From the NCBI RefSeq assembly GCF_001029445.1, contig NZ_LDOT01000034.1, positions 88,476 through 152,475 of the forward strand: a stretch of 64,000 bases of DNA. The letters are read 5' to 3'. This DNA is from Photobacterium aquae. GTDB taxonomy: Bacteria > Pseudomonadota > Gammaproteobacteria > Enterobacterales > Vibrionaceae. Below the pieces are notes generated by a model, which was given only the letters and a program-made list of their open reading frames with translations, did no database searches and was not told where the DNA came from. Made by a program: the position numbers and the translations under genes. Shown piece after piece: positions 35,357 through 45,101 of the stretch. The stretch's first letter is position 1, and the number at the start of each line of letters is the position of its first letter.

Positions 35357-36583
35357 ATGCCAATAACATCCTTAGTGAGAGTCTGTCAGCTCTTTATCAT
35401 CAGTACCGTAACCCTTCTTTCTGTTGATCACACCCACGCAGAACCCTTGCCGACCCAACCAGAAATCGCAGCAGAAGCATGGCTATTAATGAGCTATGAA
35501 TCAGGTCAGGTGATCGCTGGGGACAATATCCATAAACCCCATGCCCCAGCCAGTTTGGTAAAAATCATGACCACCTACGTGGTGGGCAGAGAATTAGAAT
35601 CTGGCCATATCCACGATGAGGATCTGGTTGTCATTAGTGAGAACGCCTGGGGGAAAAAATTTCCTGGTTCGTCCAAAATGTTTTTAAACGTGGGTGACGA
35701 AGTCAGCGTCAAGCATCTCAACCACGGGGTCATCGTCTCATCGGGCAACGATGCGACCGTTGCGCTGGCTGAACATGTTGCAGGCCACCAATCGGCCTTT
35801 GTAGAAATGATGAACCGCCACGCCGAACGCCTCGGCATGGACAATAGTTACTTCACCAACCCTCACGGGCTGGATGCCGACGAGCAAGCCACAACCGCTT
35901 ATGATATTGCCTTGCTTACCCGCGCGCTCATTCAGGATCTGCCGACTATTTATCCCCTATTCAAGGAAAAAACCTTTACCTTCGGTAAAATCAAACAAGG
36001 CAACCGTAACGCTTTACTCTGGGATACCACCATCAATGTTGATGGGGTCAAAACAGGATATACCAAACAGGCCGGCTATAGCTTGGTCTCTTCTGCCGAG
36101 CAAAACGGGGAACGCCTGATCGCTGTTGTCTTGGGAACCAAGAGTGCAACCACACGAAGGACGGAAAGTAAAAAGCTGCTAACTTGGGGCTTTCGCTTCT
36201 ATCAGGATATCGAACCACAGTTCAGTGGCAAGGAACTCGCCCCGCTTAAAGTATGGTACGGCTCTCCCTCCGCCATTAACCTGACCTTGGAAGACGGTGG
36301 GGTCATCACGGTCCCGCGTCGTCAGCGCAAGCAGATTGAACACAAGATTTATTACAACCATGATCTCGAAGCCCCCGTCGAAATAGGCCAGCCCGTGGGA
36401 CGAGTCGAATGGTATCTCAACGATGAAATTATCGCAGAACGCGCTTTGCTGGCCAAAGAGGCATCCGTCGAAGCCCCTTGGTATAAAACCGCTATCGATT
36501 CAGTCTGGCGACCTGTAAATAAATGGTTCACCGAGCAGAACTGGGAGCCGGAAAAGACCACAACTGATTCAGCTACTCACTAG
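35357..36583 (+). CDS. D-alanyl-D-alanine carboxypeptidase (PBP5/6 type)
   Basis: 408 residues with signal peptide (to about residue 28). Penicillin-binding motifs: SLVK (Ser66, Lys69), SGN at 129-131 and KTG at 232-234. The C-terminal beta-domain and final helical stretch ending in acidic and polar residues follow, as in DacA/DacC-type proteins that trim the terminal D-Ala from pentapeptides in the periplasm while bound to the inner membrane. Monocistronic. The gene stands after a roughly 255-base gap that shows no other feature. Confidence 0.9.
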   Translation: MPITSLVRVCQLFIISTVTLLSVDHTHAEPLPTQPEIAAEAWLLMSYESGQVIAGDNIHKPHAPASLVKIMTTYVVGRELESGHIHDEDLVVISENAWGKKFPGSSKMFLNVGDEVSVKHLNHGVIVSSGNDATVALAEHVAGHQSAFVEMMNRHAERLGMDNSYFTNPHGLDADEQATTAYDIALLTRALIQDLPTIYPLFKEKTFTFGKIKQGNRNALLWDTTINVDGVKTGYTKQAGYSLVSSAEQNGERLIAVVLGTKSATTRRTESKKLLTWGFRFYQDIEPQFSGKELAPLKVWYGSPSAINLTLEDGGVITVPRRQRKQIEHKIYYNHDLEAPVEIGQPVGRVEWYLNDEIIAERALLAKEASVEAPWYKTAIDSVWRPVNKWFTEQNWEPEKTTTDSATH

Positions 36584-36796
36584 TCCCTTATTCACATGCC
36601 GATCAAATGTAATCTGTCAGTTTCTATTTGGAAGCTGGCAGATTATCAAACTCCCCCGCCTTTAAAGCCTGAAAACGTCATCGTCAACCTCTCAAAAGTA
36701 TTGACAAAAATAAAATAAATCACGACTCTATAATGCTGCGTTAATTTTACCGCACTAGCTGTTGCAGCAGCTTTAACTGTTAAAGAAAGGTAAAAT

Positions 36797-37588
36797 ATGA
36801 AGTTTCCCAAATCTCTGCCATCTTCCCATCAGTCACTTCTTGAGCATATTGTGCAGAGCCTGTCACAAGATCACCGACTATGCGGTATTGGCTGTAGTGG
36901 TTCGTATGCCTCGGATACCATGGATCAATACAGCGATTTAGATATTGTTATCGCGATAGATCCGATGTTCTACCAAGAAGTCATGGCACAGCGTTTTGAA
37001 ATACTAAAGCAATTTGAAAACATGCTGGCGGCCTTCACTGGGGAGCACGTCGGTGAACCTCGACTCATTATCTCTATCTTTGATAATAAAGAACTGGTAC
37101 ATGTCGATTTCAAATTTGTCTCTTTGCCTGACGCAGCAACACGTGTAGACGATACTCAGGTAATTTGGGAACGAGGCTCGCTACTTAGTGATGTATTTGC
37201 AACGGCTACTCCTCAGTATCCTCAGCCCGACCCGCAATGGATCGAAGACCGTATATGGATCTGGACTCATTACGCTGCGGCTAAAATTGCGCGTGGTGAG
37301 TATTTCGAAACCTTGGAATTTCTGTCTTTTCTTCGCATCAATGTCCTTTCTCCTCTGGCACTTAAACAAGCAGGGTTAACACCATCCGGCGTGAGGACTA
37401 TCGAAAAGAGACTTCCTGCATTTGCCGACAAGCTACTTCACACCGTCGCAATGCCTGAACGTGATTCACTCAAATCAGCACTAATGCACTGTGTCTCAAT
37501 TTATTTGGAATTACGGGACAACGAAAATATCGTCACCAATGACCGAGCCAAGGATGCATGCGTGAGGTATTTAACTGAGCAGGTATAA
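36797..37588 (+). CDS. Nucleotidyltransferase-domain protein
   Basis: 263 residues with the polymerase-beta-like NTase signature GS (35-36) followed by D47-L-D49 (GSYASDTMDQYSDLDI) and a third acidic residue in VHVDFK near 105. The layout is shared with aminoglycoside adenylyltransferases and other small-molecule NTases. Its C-terminal half is helical and without a known motif. Substrate unknown. AAAGG precedes ATG. Confidence 0.78.
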   Translation: MKFPKSLPSSHQSLLEHIVQSLSQDHRLCGIGCSGSYASDTMDQYSDLDIVIAIDPMFYQEVMAQRFEILKQFENMLAAFTGEHVGEPRLIISIFDNKELVHVDFKFVSLPDAATRVDDTQVIWERGSLLSDVFATATPQYPQPDPQWIEDRIWIWTHYAAAKIARGEYFETLEFLSFLRINVLSPLALKQAGLTPSGVRTIEKRLPAFADKLLHTVAMPERDSLKSALMHCVSIYLELRDNENIVTNDRAKDACVRYLTEQV

Positions 37589-37642
37589 TCAATTCTATCG
37601 CTCAGTCTCAAGCACCTCGCTTCATAGCTAATAGAAAACGAC

Positions 37643-37668
37643 AAGGCACTCCCAAGGAGTGCCTTTAT
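37643..37668. terminator. Terminator between convergent genes
   Basis: AAGGCACTCC-caa-GGAGTGCCTT stem with short T-run, between the nucleotidyltransferase and the SgrR-like gene. Confidence 0.8.
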
Positions 37669-37686
37669 CGATTCATCCAATATTGC

Positions 37687-39390
37687 CTAGTCGTTATGTT
37701 CCGGTCGCATCCATACCGACTTAAAGTCAAACCATCCCATAGAGTTTGACTGCATCCCCTGTACGGCTCCGGTATCATCAACGCCAAGCCAGTTATGGAA
37801 CAATGGCAATACCTGACCATACTCCACCAGCTTGGCCCCGAGCTGCTGGCATGGTGAGAGCTCTGATTTATCCCTGCGCCAGCTAACGACCATCGCTTCC
37901 AAATCTGCAAATTCAATCTCAGGCATCGCCCGTTGAATATGATCAAAACTAAAAAACCATGACAACAACGCATCATCCCGGTAGTTCAGAAGGCTTGTTC
38001 CTCCCAACCAGAAATCAATCTTGTCGGCATACTTGCCTTGCGCAATATCTGTCGTGGCAAGCTCCATCATTCTCAACTTAATCCCATCTTGAGCCAGTAT
38101 ATCGCGTATGGCCTCGGCCACATGCGGGTACACCGGATGCTGACTGGCAAAAGCAATCGTGACGGTTTTGAGTTTAGCGGGGATCGCGGCATTAAGAGAC
38201 TGCAACGGCACATGTGCCCAACCAGGCAAGATACCGTAAGCATTGGTCAGGCGAAAATCCCCTATCTGCTCTTTGTTCAGACGTTGCAATATGCTTAAAG
38301 CATTAAGGCGAGACTGGAAATAGTGAAGCCACTCACTTTGTGCCGGTAAACCAGAGATTCGGTTGAACAGTAGGTAGTTACAACCCTCGTCGAGCTTCAA
38401 CCGACTCGATACGCTGACCCCGGCAACCTGTGTAATATCTGACGCTGGCTGCAGGTAACATGACGCCACTTCAGAGAGCATCCAAATATCAACAACATCA
38501 ATGAGGGCTCGAAATCCAAAATACTGATCGAAAGCTTCCAATTTGAACCGCTTGCTATCGTTTTGTATCACACGATAAGGCCCGGTACCGACCGGAAACA
38601 GCTCATTCTTATTGGCAAAATCCACATCGGCAGGTTGAACCATCGCAATAAGATTTGCCAGCAAGTCAGGGAAGCGGAAGTCATCGTACTCCAGATGAAA
38701 ATCAATCGTGTTGCTATACGGCGCTTCGATAGACTCAATATGGCGGAACAAACGGTGGGTCTTAACCTGATTGAACGTTGCGATTATATCCGAGCTTGCC
38801 AGCAACCGACCGTCATGGAAACGCACCGACGGACGAATATAGAACCGCCAGTGACGGGGAGTGAGAGCCTCCCAATGATGGGCCAAATCACCTTCTACCT
38901 CCTCGCTTCCCTCATTAATACGGGTCAGGCCGTTAAATATCTGCCTAACAAGGTGCTGCTCAGAACGTCGCAGTGGTTGCAACGGGTTAAGATTGGTAAA
39001 AGCACGATAATACGGCAGGCGGACAATCTGCTTGCCGTGAGCGGTTGTATGACCCAATTGTTCCTGAATCAGCTGCGCAAGTTTATCGGCATTATTGCCT
39101 AGCGCTTCCAATGCAGGTTCAAGCTTGCCTTCTGCAACCAGTTTTCTTGCGTGGTTTTGCTGTAACTCTAAATCTGTGCTCAAAAAAACAAGGCTGGATT
39201 GCTTACCGCGTCCAACGGCAGGCTGCCAGTCGATCCACCCCTTTTCGACCATTTTATTAATGACCATACGAACGTTACGGCGGGTACAGAACAATACCTC
39301 GGCAATGTCTTGCAAATTGGTCTCAGAATCCTGACCGGAGAAGTGAGTGTAAAGACGTTGGAACTGGGCTTTTAACCTTGGGCCGCTCAT
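37687..39390 (-). CDS. SgrR-family transcriptional regulator
   Basis: 567 residues: an N-terminal SgrR-type winged helix (about 1-115, LFCTRRNVRMVINKMVEKGWIDW) and a solute-binding-protein-like domain of SBP_bac_5 type (from about 125, with the LRRSEQHLVRQIFNGLTRIN opening). Escherichia coli SgrR senses a sugar-phosphate-related ligand and activates the sgrS small RNA, but no SgrS-like transcript was seen here. The ligand and target of this copy are unknown. Confidence 0.85.
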   Translation of the reverse strand: MSGPRLKAQFQRLYTHFSGQDSETNLQDIAEVLFCTRRNVRMVINKMVEKGWIDWQPAVGRGKQSSLVFLSTDLELQQNHARKLVAEGKLEPALEALGNNADKLAQLIQEQLGHTTAHGKQIVRLPYYRAFTNLNPLQPLRRSEQHLVRQIFNGLTRINEGSEEVEGDLAHHWEALTPRHWRFYIRPSVRFHDGRLLASSDIIATFNQVKTHRLFRHIESIEAPYSNTIDFHLEYDDFRFPDLLANLIAMVQPADVDFANKNELFPVGTGPYRVIQNDSKRFKLEAFDQYFGFRALIDVVDIWMLSEVASCYLQPASDITQVAGVSVSSRLKLDEGCNYLLFNRISGLPAQSEWLHYFQSRLNALSILQRLNKEQIGDFRLTNAYGILPGWAHVPLQSLNAAIPAKLKTVTIAFASQHPVYPHVAEAIRDILAQDGIKLRMMELATTDIAQGKYADKIDFWLGGTSLLNYRDDALLSWFFSFDHIQRAMPEIEFADLEAMVVSWRRDKSELSPCQQLGAKLVEYGQVLPLFHNWLGVDDTGAVQGMQSNSMGWFDFKSVWMRPEHND

Positions 39391-39634
39391 AAAAAGGGGA
39401 AACCTATTTTTTCTATCCTAGAATCTTACTTCCTATTTTAACCTATCCCTGCTTAGCGACAAACAACACAAATAAAATCAACACTATTCCATGAATACCA
39501 ACACATCAGGATCGGCAATTATCAGAACTTAGGCAGCTCCTATGTTTGACTTGCTATCGCCGTCAGGCCATCGAGATTGACACAAGAACGGCACTGACCG
39601 TGAAAATAGGAAACGGCTGGATGACAGGCATAAA

Positions 39635-39657
39635 AAACGGGCCATATAGGCCCGTTT
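39635..39657 (-). terminator. Terminator of the 39691 gene
   Basis: AAACGGGCC-tatat-GGCCCGTTT with T-run on the minus strand. The rest of the 39391-39690 gap shows nothing supported. Confidence 0.8.
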
Positions 39658-39690
39658 CTTGAATCTATCGCGATACTAAACTGCGCGGTT

Positions 39691-40080
39691 TTATGCAGTT
39701 TTAGACTTGATTATTGTGTGAGAGATATCGCTCTTCTCGGTGGCACGCGCCATTTGGAACTCACGTAGCCTTGAGTAAAGGTAAGTCACAACAATAGAGA
39801 AGAACAAGTATGACAAGGAGAAGACAAACGGCGAATTGATCAGGTTAGCCTCAAGCCCCCACATCACACCGGTAATTGTCACACCGATCTTGGCCATCAA
39901 CCCCATCAGCAACATCAATAGTGCCAGTTGTGGATAGCGCGTTGAGCAGCGAAACGCCAACCAGTAAGCCGTACCAACCGCAATAGCAGCTATACCAAAA
40001 CCTGCCATAAAAGAGTGAAAATGTTCACCGGAAAGCACACCCGCCAAGCTTGAAAGAAGAAGAATAAGCCCTAATTTCAT
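39691..40080 (-). CDS. Small membrane protein
   Basis: 129 residues, about four membrane helices, starting MKLGLILLLSSLAGVLSG. ATG at 40080 is preferred because GAGGT lies seven bases upstream; the longer frame lacks a site. C-terminus is soluble and charged. No family recognised. Confidence 0.6.
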   Translation of the reverse strand: MKLGLILLLSSLAGVLSGEHFHSFMAGFGIAAIAVGTAYWLAFRCSTRYPQLALLMLLMGLMAKIGVTITGVMWGLEANLINSPFVFSLSYLFFSIVVTYLYSRLREFQMARATEKSDISHTIIKSKTA

Positions 40081-40592
40081 AATGACCTCGCAAGAAAATA
40101 AGAAATGCATCCCTTCAGCACGAATCAAATTTGCAATCTTATTTTCCCACCAAAGCGCCTCTTTATCTACCCCTGCCATTTCACAAAAATGAAACATTAA
40201 CGTTTTGATTCATTCATTTACAATCTGCATCAACATAAACTATTGAAACTAGACCGATATCTATTTTTATGCTGCAAATCTCAAATTTACTATCATTTTG
40301 TAACAAATGATGCCAAATCAGAATATTCCAATCTATAAATCTAAGTTTTCAACTATAACGGCAAATGAACAACTAGATTCGGTAGTGATTTCGGTTGGTT
40401 ATAGAATTAAATATCGAATTTAGCCAATAACTACAGAATCCTCCAAAATGTGAGACAGATCTAGCGCACAACCACCTAACTGGTGTTTTATTAACCATAA
40501 AAAAAGCCGCCTTCCCTCCTACTAAACGTAGTGAGAGAAGGCGGCTTCCAGCTAACAATCAGGAAACGAGATGTCTCCTGTTGGTATTATGC
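40081..40592. other. Intergenic region
   Basis: About 510 AT-rich bases upstream of the small membrane protein gene and downstream of the formate dehydrogenase fusion. The only clear element is the dehydrogenase terminator at 40498-40548. Short frames here lack a ribosome-binding site and coding character. Confidence 0.5.
40498..40548 (-). terminator. Terminator of the formate dehydrogenase fusion
   Basis: Long stem AAGCCGCCTTC / GAAGGCGGCTT with an internal stem-loop, T-run on the minus strand. Confidence 0.85.
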
Positions 40593-43500
40593 TCAGGCGT
40601 CAGCTTCTGCCATCACCTTTTCAAGTTTCACCGCTGCCACTTTGAACTCAGGGATCTTGGCATTTGGATCCGTCGCCGTATTCGTCAGCTTGTTCGCAGC
40701 CGCTTCCACAAAATGGAATGGTACGAAAACAACACCCGGCTGCATTCGCTTGGTCACAAACGCTGGCGTTTCAATACTGCCGCGGCGGGTCGAAACCCGA
40801 ACCATCTCACCATTGCCCACACCCAATTTCTCAGCATCTACCACCGAGATCATGGCGCGCGGGCCAGCAAGGTTATCCAACCCTTTCGTCTTACGCGTCA
40901 TGGTTCCCGTATGGAACTGTTCCAGCAGACGACCGGTAGTCAGAATCATCGGATACTGCTCGTCCGGTAGCTCAGCGGCATAACGGAACGGAACCGCCGC
41001 CATTTCACCTTTACCACGAATAAAGGTATCTTGGTGCATGATCCGGGTTCCCGGATGCTCCGCATCACGACATGGCCATTGGATACCATCACGGCCCACG
41101 CGGTCCCATGTGATACCGGCGTACTGCGGCGTCAGCTCGGTGATCTCTTTCGTGATCGCCTGAACACAATCGTAAGCCCAGTCACTGCCCATCGCATTGG
41201 CGATCATCTGAATGATCTGCCAATCTTCTTTGGCCTCACCCGGCGCCTTAACAGCCGGAGAAAGACGCTGTACACGACGTTCGGTATTGGTGAAGTGACC
41301 TGATTTCTCAGCAAACGAGAAGGATGGTAGTACCACATCGGCCAACTGAGCAGTCTCGGTCATAAAGATATCTTGAACCACCATGAAATCGAGGGTATCG
41401 ATCGCTTCCAGCACGTGGTGCTGATCAGGATCACTCAGTACCGGGTTCTCGCCCATCACATACAAACCACGCACCTCGCCCTTGCAGGCCGCATCCATGA
41501 TTTCTGTCAGGGTCAAACCTTTCTCTGCCGGCAGCTCTGGTCGATCCCATGCCTTGGCAAATTTCTGGTGGGCTTCAGGGTTGTAAACCTTCTGGTAACC
41601 CGGGAAGTCCGTCGGCAAGGCACCCATATCACAGGCACCTTGCACGTTAGACTGACCGCGAAGCGGGTTAATACCCCCGCCTTCGATACCAATATTGCCG
41701 CAGAGCATCTGCAAGTTGGCAATGGATCGAACATTATCGTGGCCTGTTGTATGCTGAGTGATACCCATTGAATAGTACACAGCGGTACGCTGTGCCGTAC
41801 CGATCATTTCGGCCATCTTCAGCAAGTCAGCCTGCTTGACGCCAGTTACCAACTCGACATTGGCCGGAGAGTAATCCTCACGCATGACTTCGGCTTTCAG
41901 CACGTCAAAGCCATTCACACGCTCGGCAATATACGTGTCATCCTGCCAGCCGTTCTTAATGATTTGCTGCATCAAGCCATTGATCAGCATCACATCACTA
42001 CCGGGACGATGGGCCACATACAACTGGGCGTGGTCGGCAATTCCCACCCGCTTTGGATCGGCAACAACCAAGCGTGCCTTACCACTGCGAACCGCTTGTT
42101 TGATATGCGAGGCAATAATCGGGTGAGCCGCCGTTGTATCAGAACCAATGATAAAAATTAGATCCGAATGGGCAATACTCGGAATGTCGTTGGTCATTGC
42201 CCCGCTACCCAGTGACGCTTCCAGCCCCGTTACCGTGGTGGAGTGACACAGGCGAGCACAGTGATCGAGGTTGTTCGTTCCCAATTCACGGCGCACAAAT
42301 TTCTGAAACGCGAAGTTATCTTCGTTGGTTGTCTTGGCAGACGAGAAACCCGCCAGCGCATTACCGCCGTGGGCAGCCTTGATGCCTGAGAACTTATCGG
42401 CAACCAGCGTAATCGCCTCATCCCAGCTTGCTGGCTCGAGCTTGCCGTTTTTGCGGATCAACGGCTGGGTCAAGCGCTGCTCGCTCTGGATAAAGTCAAA
42501 ACCAAAACGCCCTTTCACACACAGCATACCTTGGTTTACCGGTGAGTCTTTGGCGCCTTGTACATAGCGGATCTTGTTTGTTAATTCGTCAACAAACATC
42601 GTCACCTTACAACCAACACCACAGTAGGTACAGATGGTATCGACAGGCTTGAGCATCTCGATACGGCCCTGCGATTTATCGCGGGCATCCACCAGCGCAC
42701 CGGTCGGACATACCTGAACACATGCCCCACACTGCACACAGTTGGAATCGCCCATCAGTTTGCTATCGGCAAACCCCGGACGGCATTCCGGGCGCTTGGC
42801 ACTGGTACCGTCTTCGTTTTTCAGGAAGCTCAATACACCCTGTACCGCTTTTTCGTTACAGATATCAACACACTGACCACAACTGATACAGCGGTTGGCA
42901 TCAAAAACGATAAATTCAGAACTGGTATCAACCGCAAATTTCTGGCACTCCGCCATGTCTTCCGGTTGTTGCTCCGCCTGATACTCGGTCGCAAAGTCAC
43001 GCAGCTTACAGTCGGTATTGGCCTGACAGCCACACTCCAGACAACGTGCCGCTTCGCGCATTGCCTCTTCGTTTACAAAACCCGTTTCCACTTCGCTAAA
43101 GTTCAACGCGCGTTGCTCGGTAGTCAGCTCAGGCATGATGGCACGCATCGCCTTCTGGATCCCTGCAAACTGGGCCGGATCAACCTGCTTAACTTTCTTT
43201 GCCTTCTGCGAGTTAAATTGCTTAACTGGAATGTGCTCCATCGTGCCGTGCAGGAAACGATCAATCGCTTCGGCAGCAATACGGCCATCAGCCACTGCCT
43301 CGATCGCCGTTGCCGGGCCGCGACGAAAATCACCGATACTAAAAATATTATCGACACCCGCATGCATGGTATGCGGGTTAGATTCAGACGTCGACCAGCG
43401 AGTCAGCGGCAGCTCTACATTATCGTTATCGAGGAATGACAAGTCCGGTTGCTGGGAAACAGCTGAAATTACCGTATCAAAATGCTCGGTAAAGTATTCG

Positions 43501-44747
43501 CCCGTCGCTTCTGGACGGCGACGACCAGAGGCATCAGGCTCACCCAGCGCCATGATTTCCAACTTCACCTCGGTAACACGGCCGTTTGCATCGGCAATGT
43601 TTTCAACCGGATTAGTCAGGAAGTGGAACTTGACCCCCTCGTGCTCGGCTTCGACAATTTCATAGTCTTCGGCTGGCATTTCATCGCGGGTACGGCGGTA
43701 GATCAAAGTAGTATCGGCACCAGCGCGTACCGCTGTGCGCGCACAGTCAATAGCGGTATTACCACCACCAATCACGGCAACTTTCTTGCCTGTGGTGTAG
43801 TTCTGGGCGGTTACATAATCTTTGAGGTAATCAACACCTAGGTAGCAACCATCAAGATCACTGCCGGTATAGTTCATTTCAACGGCTTTGGATGCGCCGA
43901 CGGCAAGACATACTGCGTCGTAATCCTTGGTAAGAGCAGACAGCAAAATATCCTGACCCAATGTCTGCTCGGTCTTGATTTGCATCCCGTTACGACAGAT
44001 AAGCGCGATCTCTTTATCCAAAATCGCTTTTGGCAGACGGTATTCAGGAATACCATAACGTAGCCAACCACCCGCTTTAGGCATCGATTCAAAAACTGTG
44101 ACGTTGTAACCTTCGTTACTCAGGTAGTAACCACAGCTCAAGCCACCAGGGCCACTGCCGATAATGGCGATATTCTTGCCCTTGTCTGCTTTACGTGGCG
44201 GTACGTACTGCTCTTGGGCCTCAAGATCGATATCCGCAGCATGACGTTTAAGCTGACGAATAGCCAAAGGCTCATCAACCAAGCCACGTCGACACTCCGA
44301 CTCACAAAATGCCGGGCATACACGACCGATAGAGAGCGGCATCGGCAGGGTACGCTTAATCACTTCGACGGCTTTTTGGTGATCGTTTTGGGCGATGTGG
44401 TACAAGTAGGACTGAATATCAACGCCTGCCGGACAGGCCGTTTGGCACGGAGCCTCACAGTCGGCATAGTGATCAGACATAATGCGGTTAAGCGCATTGC
44501 GTCGGTGCTCGGACAGTGACTGGCTCTGCGTCTGGATAACCATCCCCGCATCGGCGTTTGCCTCGCAGGCACGCATCATGCCCTGCCCTTCAACTTCAAC
44601 CATACACAGGTCGCAAGGCACTTTCTCACCATTGCGGTTCAATCCACACAATGATGGAATTTCAATTTGGTGTGTGTTTGCGACATCCAGGATCGTCTGC
44701 TGCCCATTAACAGCAATCACCTTCCCGTCTATAGTGACATTACTCAT
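40593..44747 (-). CDS. Formate dehydrogenase alpha fused to ferredoxin and GltD-like domains
   Basis: 1384 residues from ATG 44747 (GAGG six bases upstream; a 16-residue longer frame is rejected). Order: [2Fe-2S] ferredoxin with Cys34/45/48/61; GltD-like FAD/NAD(P) oxidoreductase with CxxxC iron-sulfur motifs and dinucleotide motif GSGPGG at 197-202; two [4Fe-4S] ferredoxin repeats (ISCGQCVDIC, VQCGACVQVCPTG); then a molybdopterin FdhF-type subunit opening ICTYCGVGCKV. The Mo ligand is Cys834 in CARLCHSTTV, so no selenocysteine is needed. Probably a soluble NAD(P)-linked formate dehydrogenase. No FdhD, FdhE or partner subunits are nearby. Confidence 0.88.
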   Translation of the reverse strand: MSNVTIDGKVIAVNGQQTILDVANTHQIEIPSLCGLNRNGEKVPCDLCMVEVEGQGMMRACEANADAGMVIQTQSQSLSEHRRNALNRIMSDHYADCEAPCQTACPAGVDIQSYLYHIAQNDHQKAVEVIKRTLPMPLSIGRVCPAFCESECRRGLVDEPLAIRQLKRHAADIDLEAQEQYVPPRKADKGKNIAIIGSGPGGLSCGYYLSNEGYNVTVFESMPKAGGWLRYGIPEYRLPKAILDKEIALICRNGMQIKTEQTLGQDILLSALTKDYDAVCLAVGASKAVEMNYTGSDLDGCYLGVDYLKDYVTAQNYTTGKKVAVIGGGNTAIDCARTAVRAGADTTLIYRRTRDEMPAEDYEIVEAEHEGVKFHFLTNPVENIADANGRVTEVKLEIMALGEPDASGRRRPEATGEYFTEHFDTVISAVSQQPDLSFLDNDNVELPLTRWSTSESNPHTMHAGVDNIFSIGDFRRGPATAIEAVADGRIAAEAIDRFLHGTMEHIPVKQFNSQKAKKVKQVDPAQFAGIQKAMRAIMPELTTEQRALNFSEVETGFVNEEAMREAARCLECGCQANTDCKLRDFATEYQAEQQPEDMAECQKFAVDTSSEFIVFDANRCISCGQCVDICNEKAVQGVLSFLKNEDGTSAKRPECRPGFADSKLMGDSNCVQCGACVQVCPTGALVDARDKSQGRIEMLKPVDTICTYCGVGCKVTMFVDELTNKIRYVQGAKDSPVNQGMLCVKGRFGFDFIQSEQRLTQPLIRKNGKLEPASWDEAITLVADKFSGIKAAHGGNALAGFSSAKTTNEDNFAFQKFVRRELGTNNLDHCARLCHSTTVTGLEASLGSGAMTNDIPSIAHSDLIFIIGSDTTAAHPIIASHIKQAVRSGKARLVVADPKRVGIADHAQLYVAHRPGSDVMLINGLMQQIIKNGWQDDTYIAERVNGFDVLKAEVMREDYSPANVELVTGVKQADLLKMAEMIGTAQRTAVYYSMGITQHTTGHDNVRSIANLQMLCGNIGIEGGGINPLRGQSNVQGACDMGALPTDFPGYQKVYNPEAHQKFAKAWDRPELPAEKGLTLTEIMDAACKGEVRGLYVMGENPVLSDPDQHHVLEAIDTLDFMVVQDIFMTETAQLADVVLPSFSFAEKSGHFTNTERRVQRLSPAVKAPGEAKEDWQIIQMIANAMGSDWAYDCVQAITKEITELTPQYAGITWDRVGRDGIQWPCRDAEHPGTRIMHQDTFIRGKGEMAAVPFRYAAELPDEQYPMILTTGRLLEQFHTGTMTRKTKGLDNLAGPRAMISVVDAEKLGVGNGEMVRVSTRRGSIETPAFVTKRMQPGVVFVPFHFVEAAANKLTNTATDPNAKIPEFKVAAVKLEKVMAEADA

Positions 44748-45101
44748 AGTTGCCTCATTCTGTTGCTGGCATTGCACCGTGTATTGATTTAACACGTTAT
44801 TTCAATATCGAATATTTATTCCTTTTAAGGTTCAAGCCTTAACAGGGGGGATGGTGCAATGCTCAGGACAATGGCGTAAAGCACTGCTTTATCAATGCCT
44901 CACTCGCCGATCATCTTTTAGTTATCGGGCAAACCTACCATACACGGCATAAAATTCCTTGATTTGAGACATTTCAACTATTTTTTTCCATTGCTAAAAA
45001 AGAATTGAAGCATAAACAAGATGCATTAGAGGCGTGACTTTGCTGCACTGATGGATTTATAATTTGCTGATAATTCTAAAAGTTATAGATATGAGTAAAG
45101 A
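44748..45101. other. Divergent promoter region
   Basis: About 350 AT-rich bases between the formate dehydrogenase fusion and cheV. No supported gene and no consensus FNR or sigma-54 site could be seen. Confidence 0.45.

Noticed and set aside
42240..42262. Selenocysteine codon in the formate dehydrogenase
   Set aside because: The active-site position is a plain TGT cysteine codon in CARLCHS; no in-frame TGA is needed.
43482..43841. Long antisense frames within the formate dehydrogenase, pullulanase, glutamate synthase-like and gcvP genes
   Set aside because: They mirror the codon pattern of the strong coding strand, lack ribosome-binding sites and show no protein family features.
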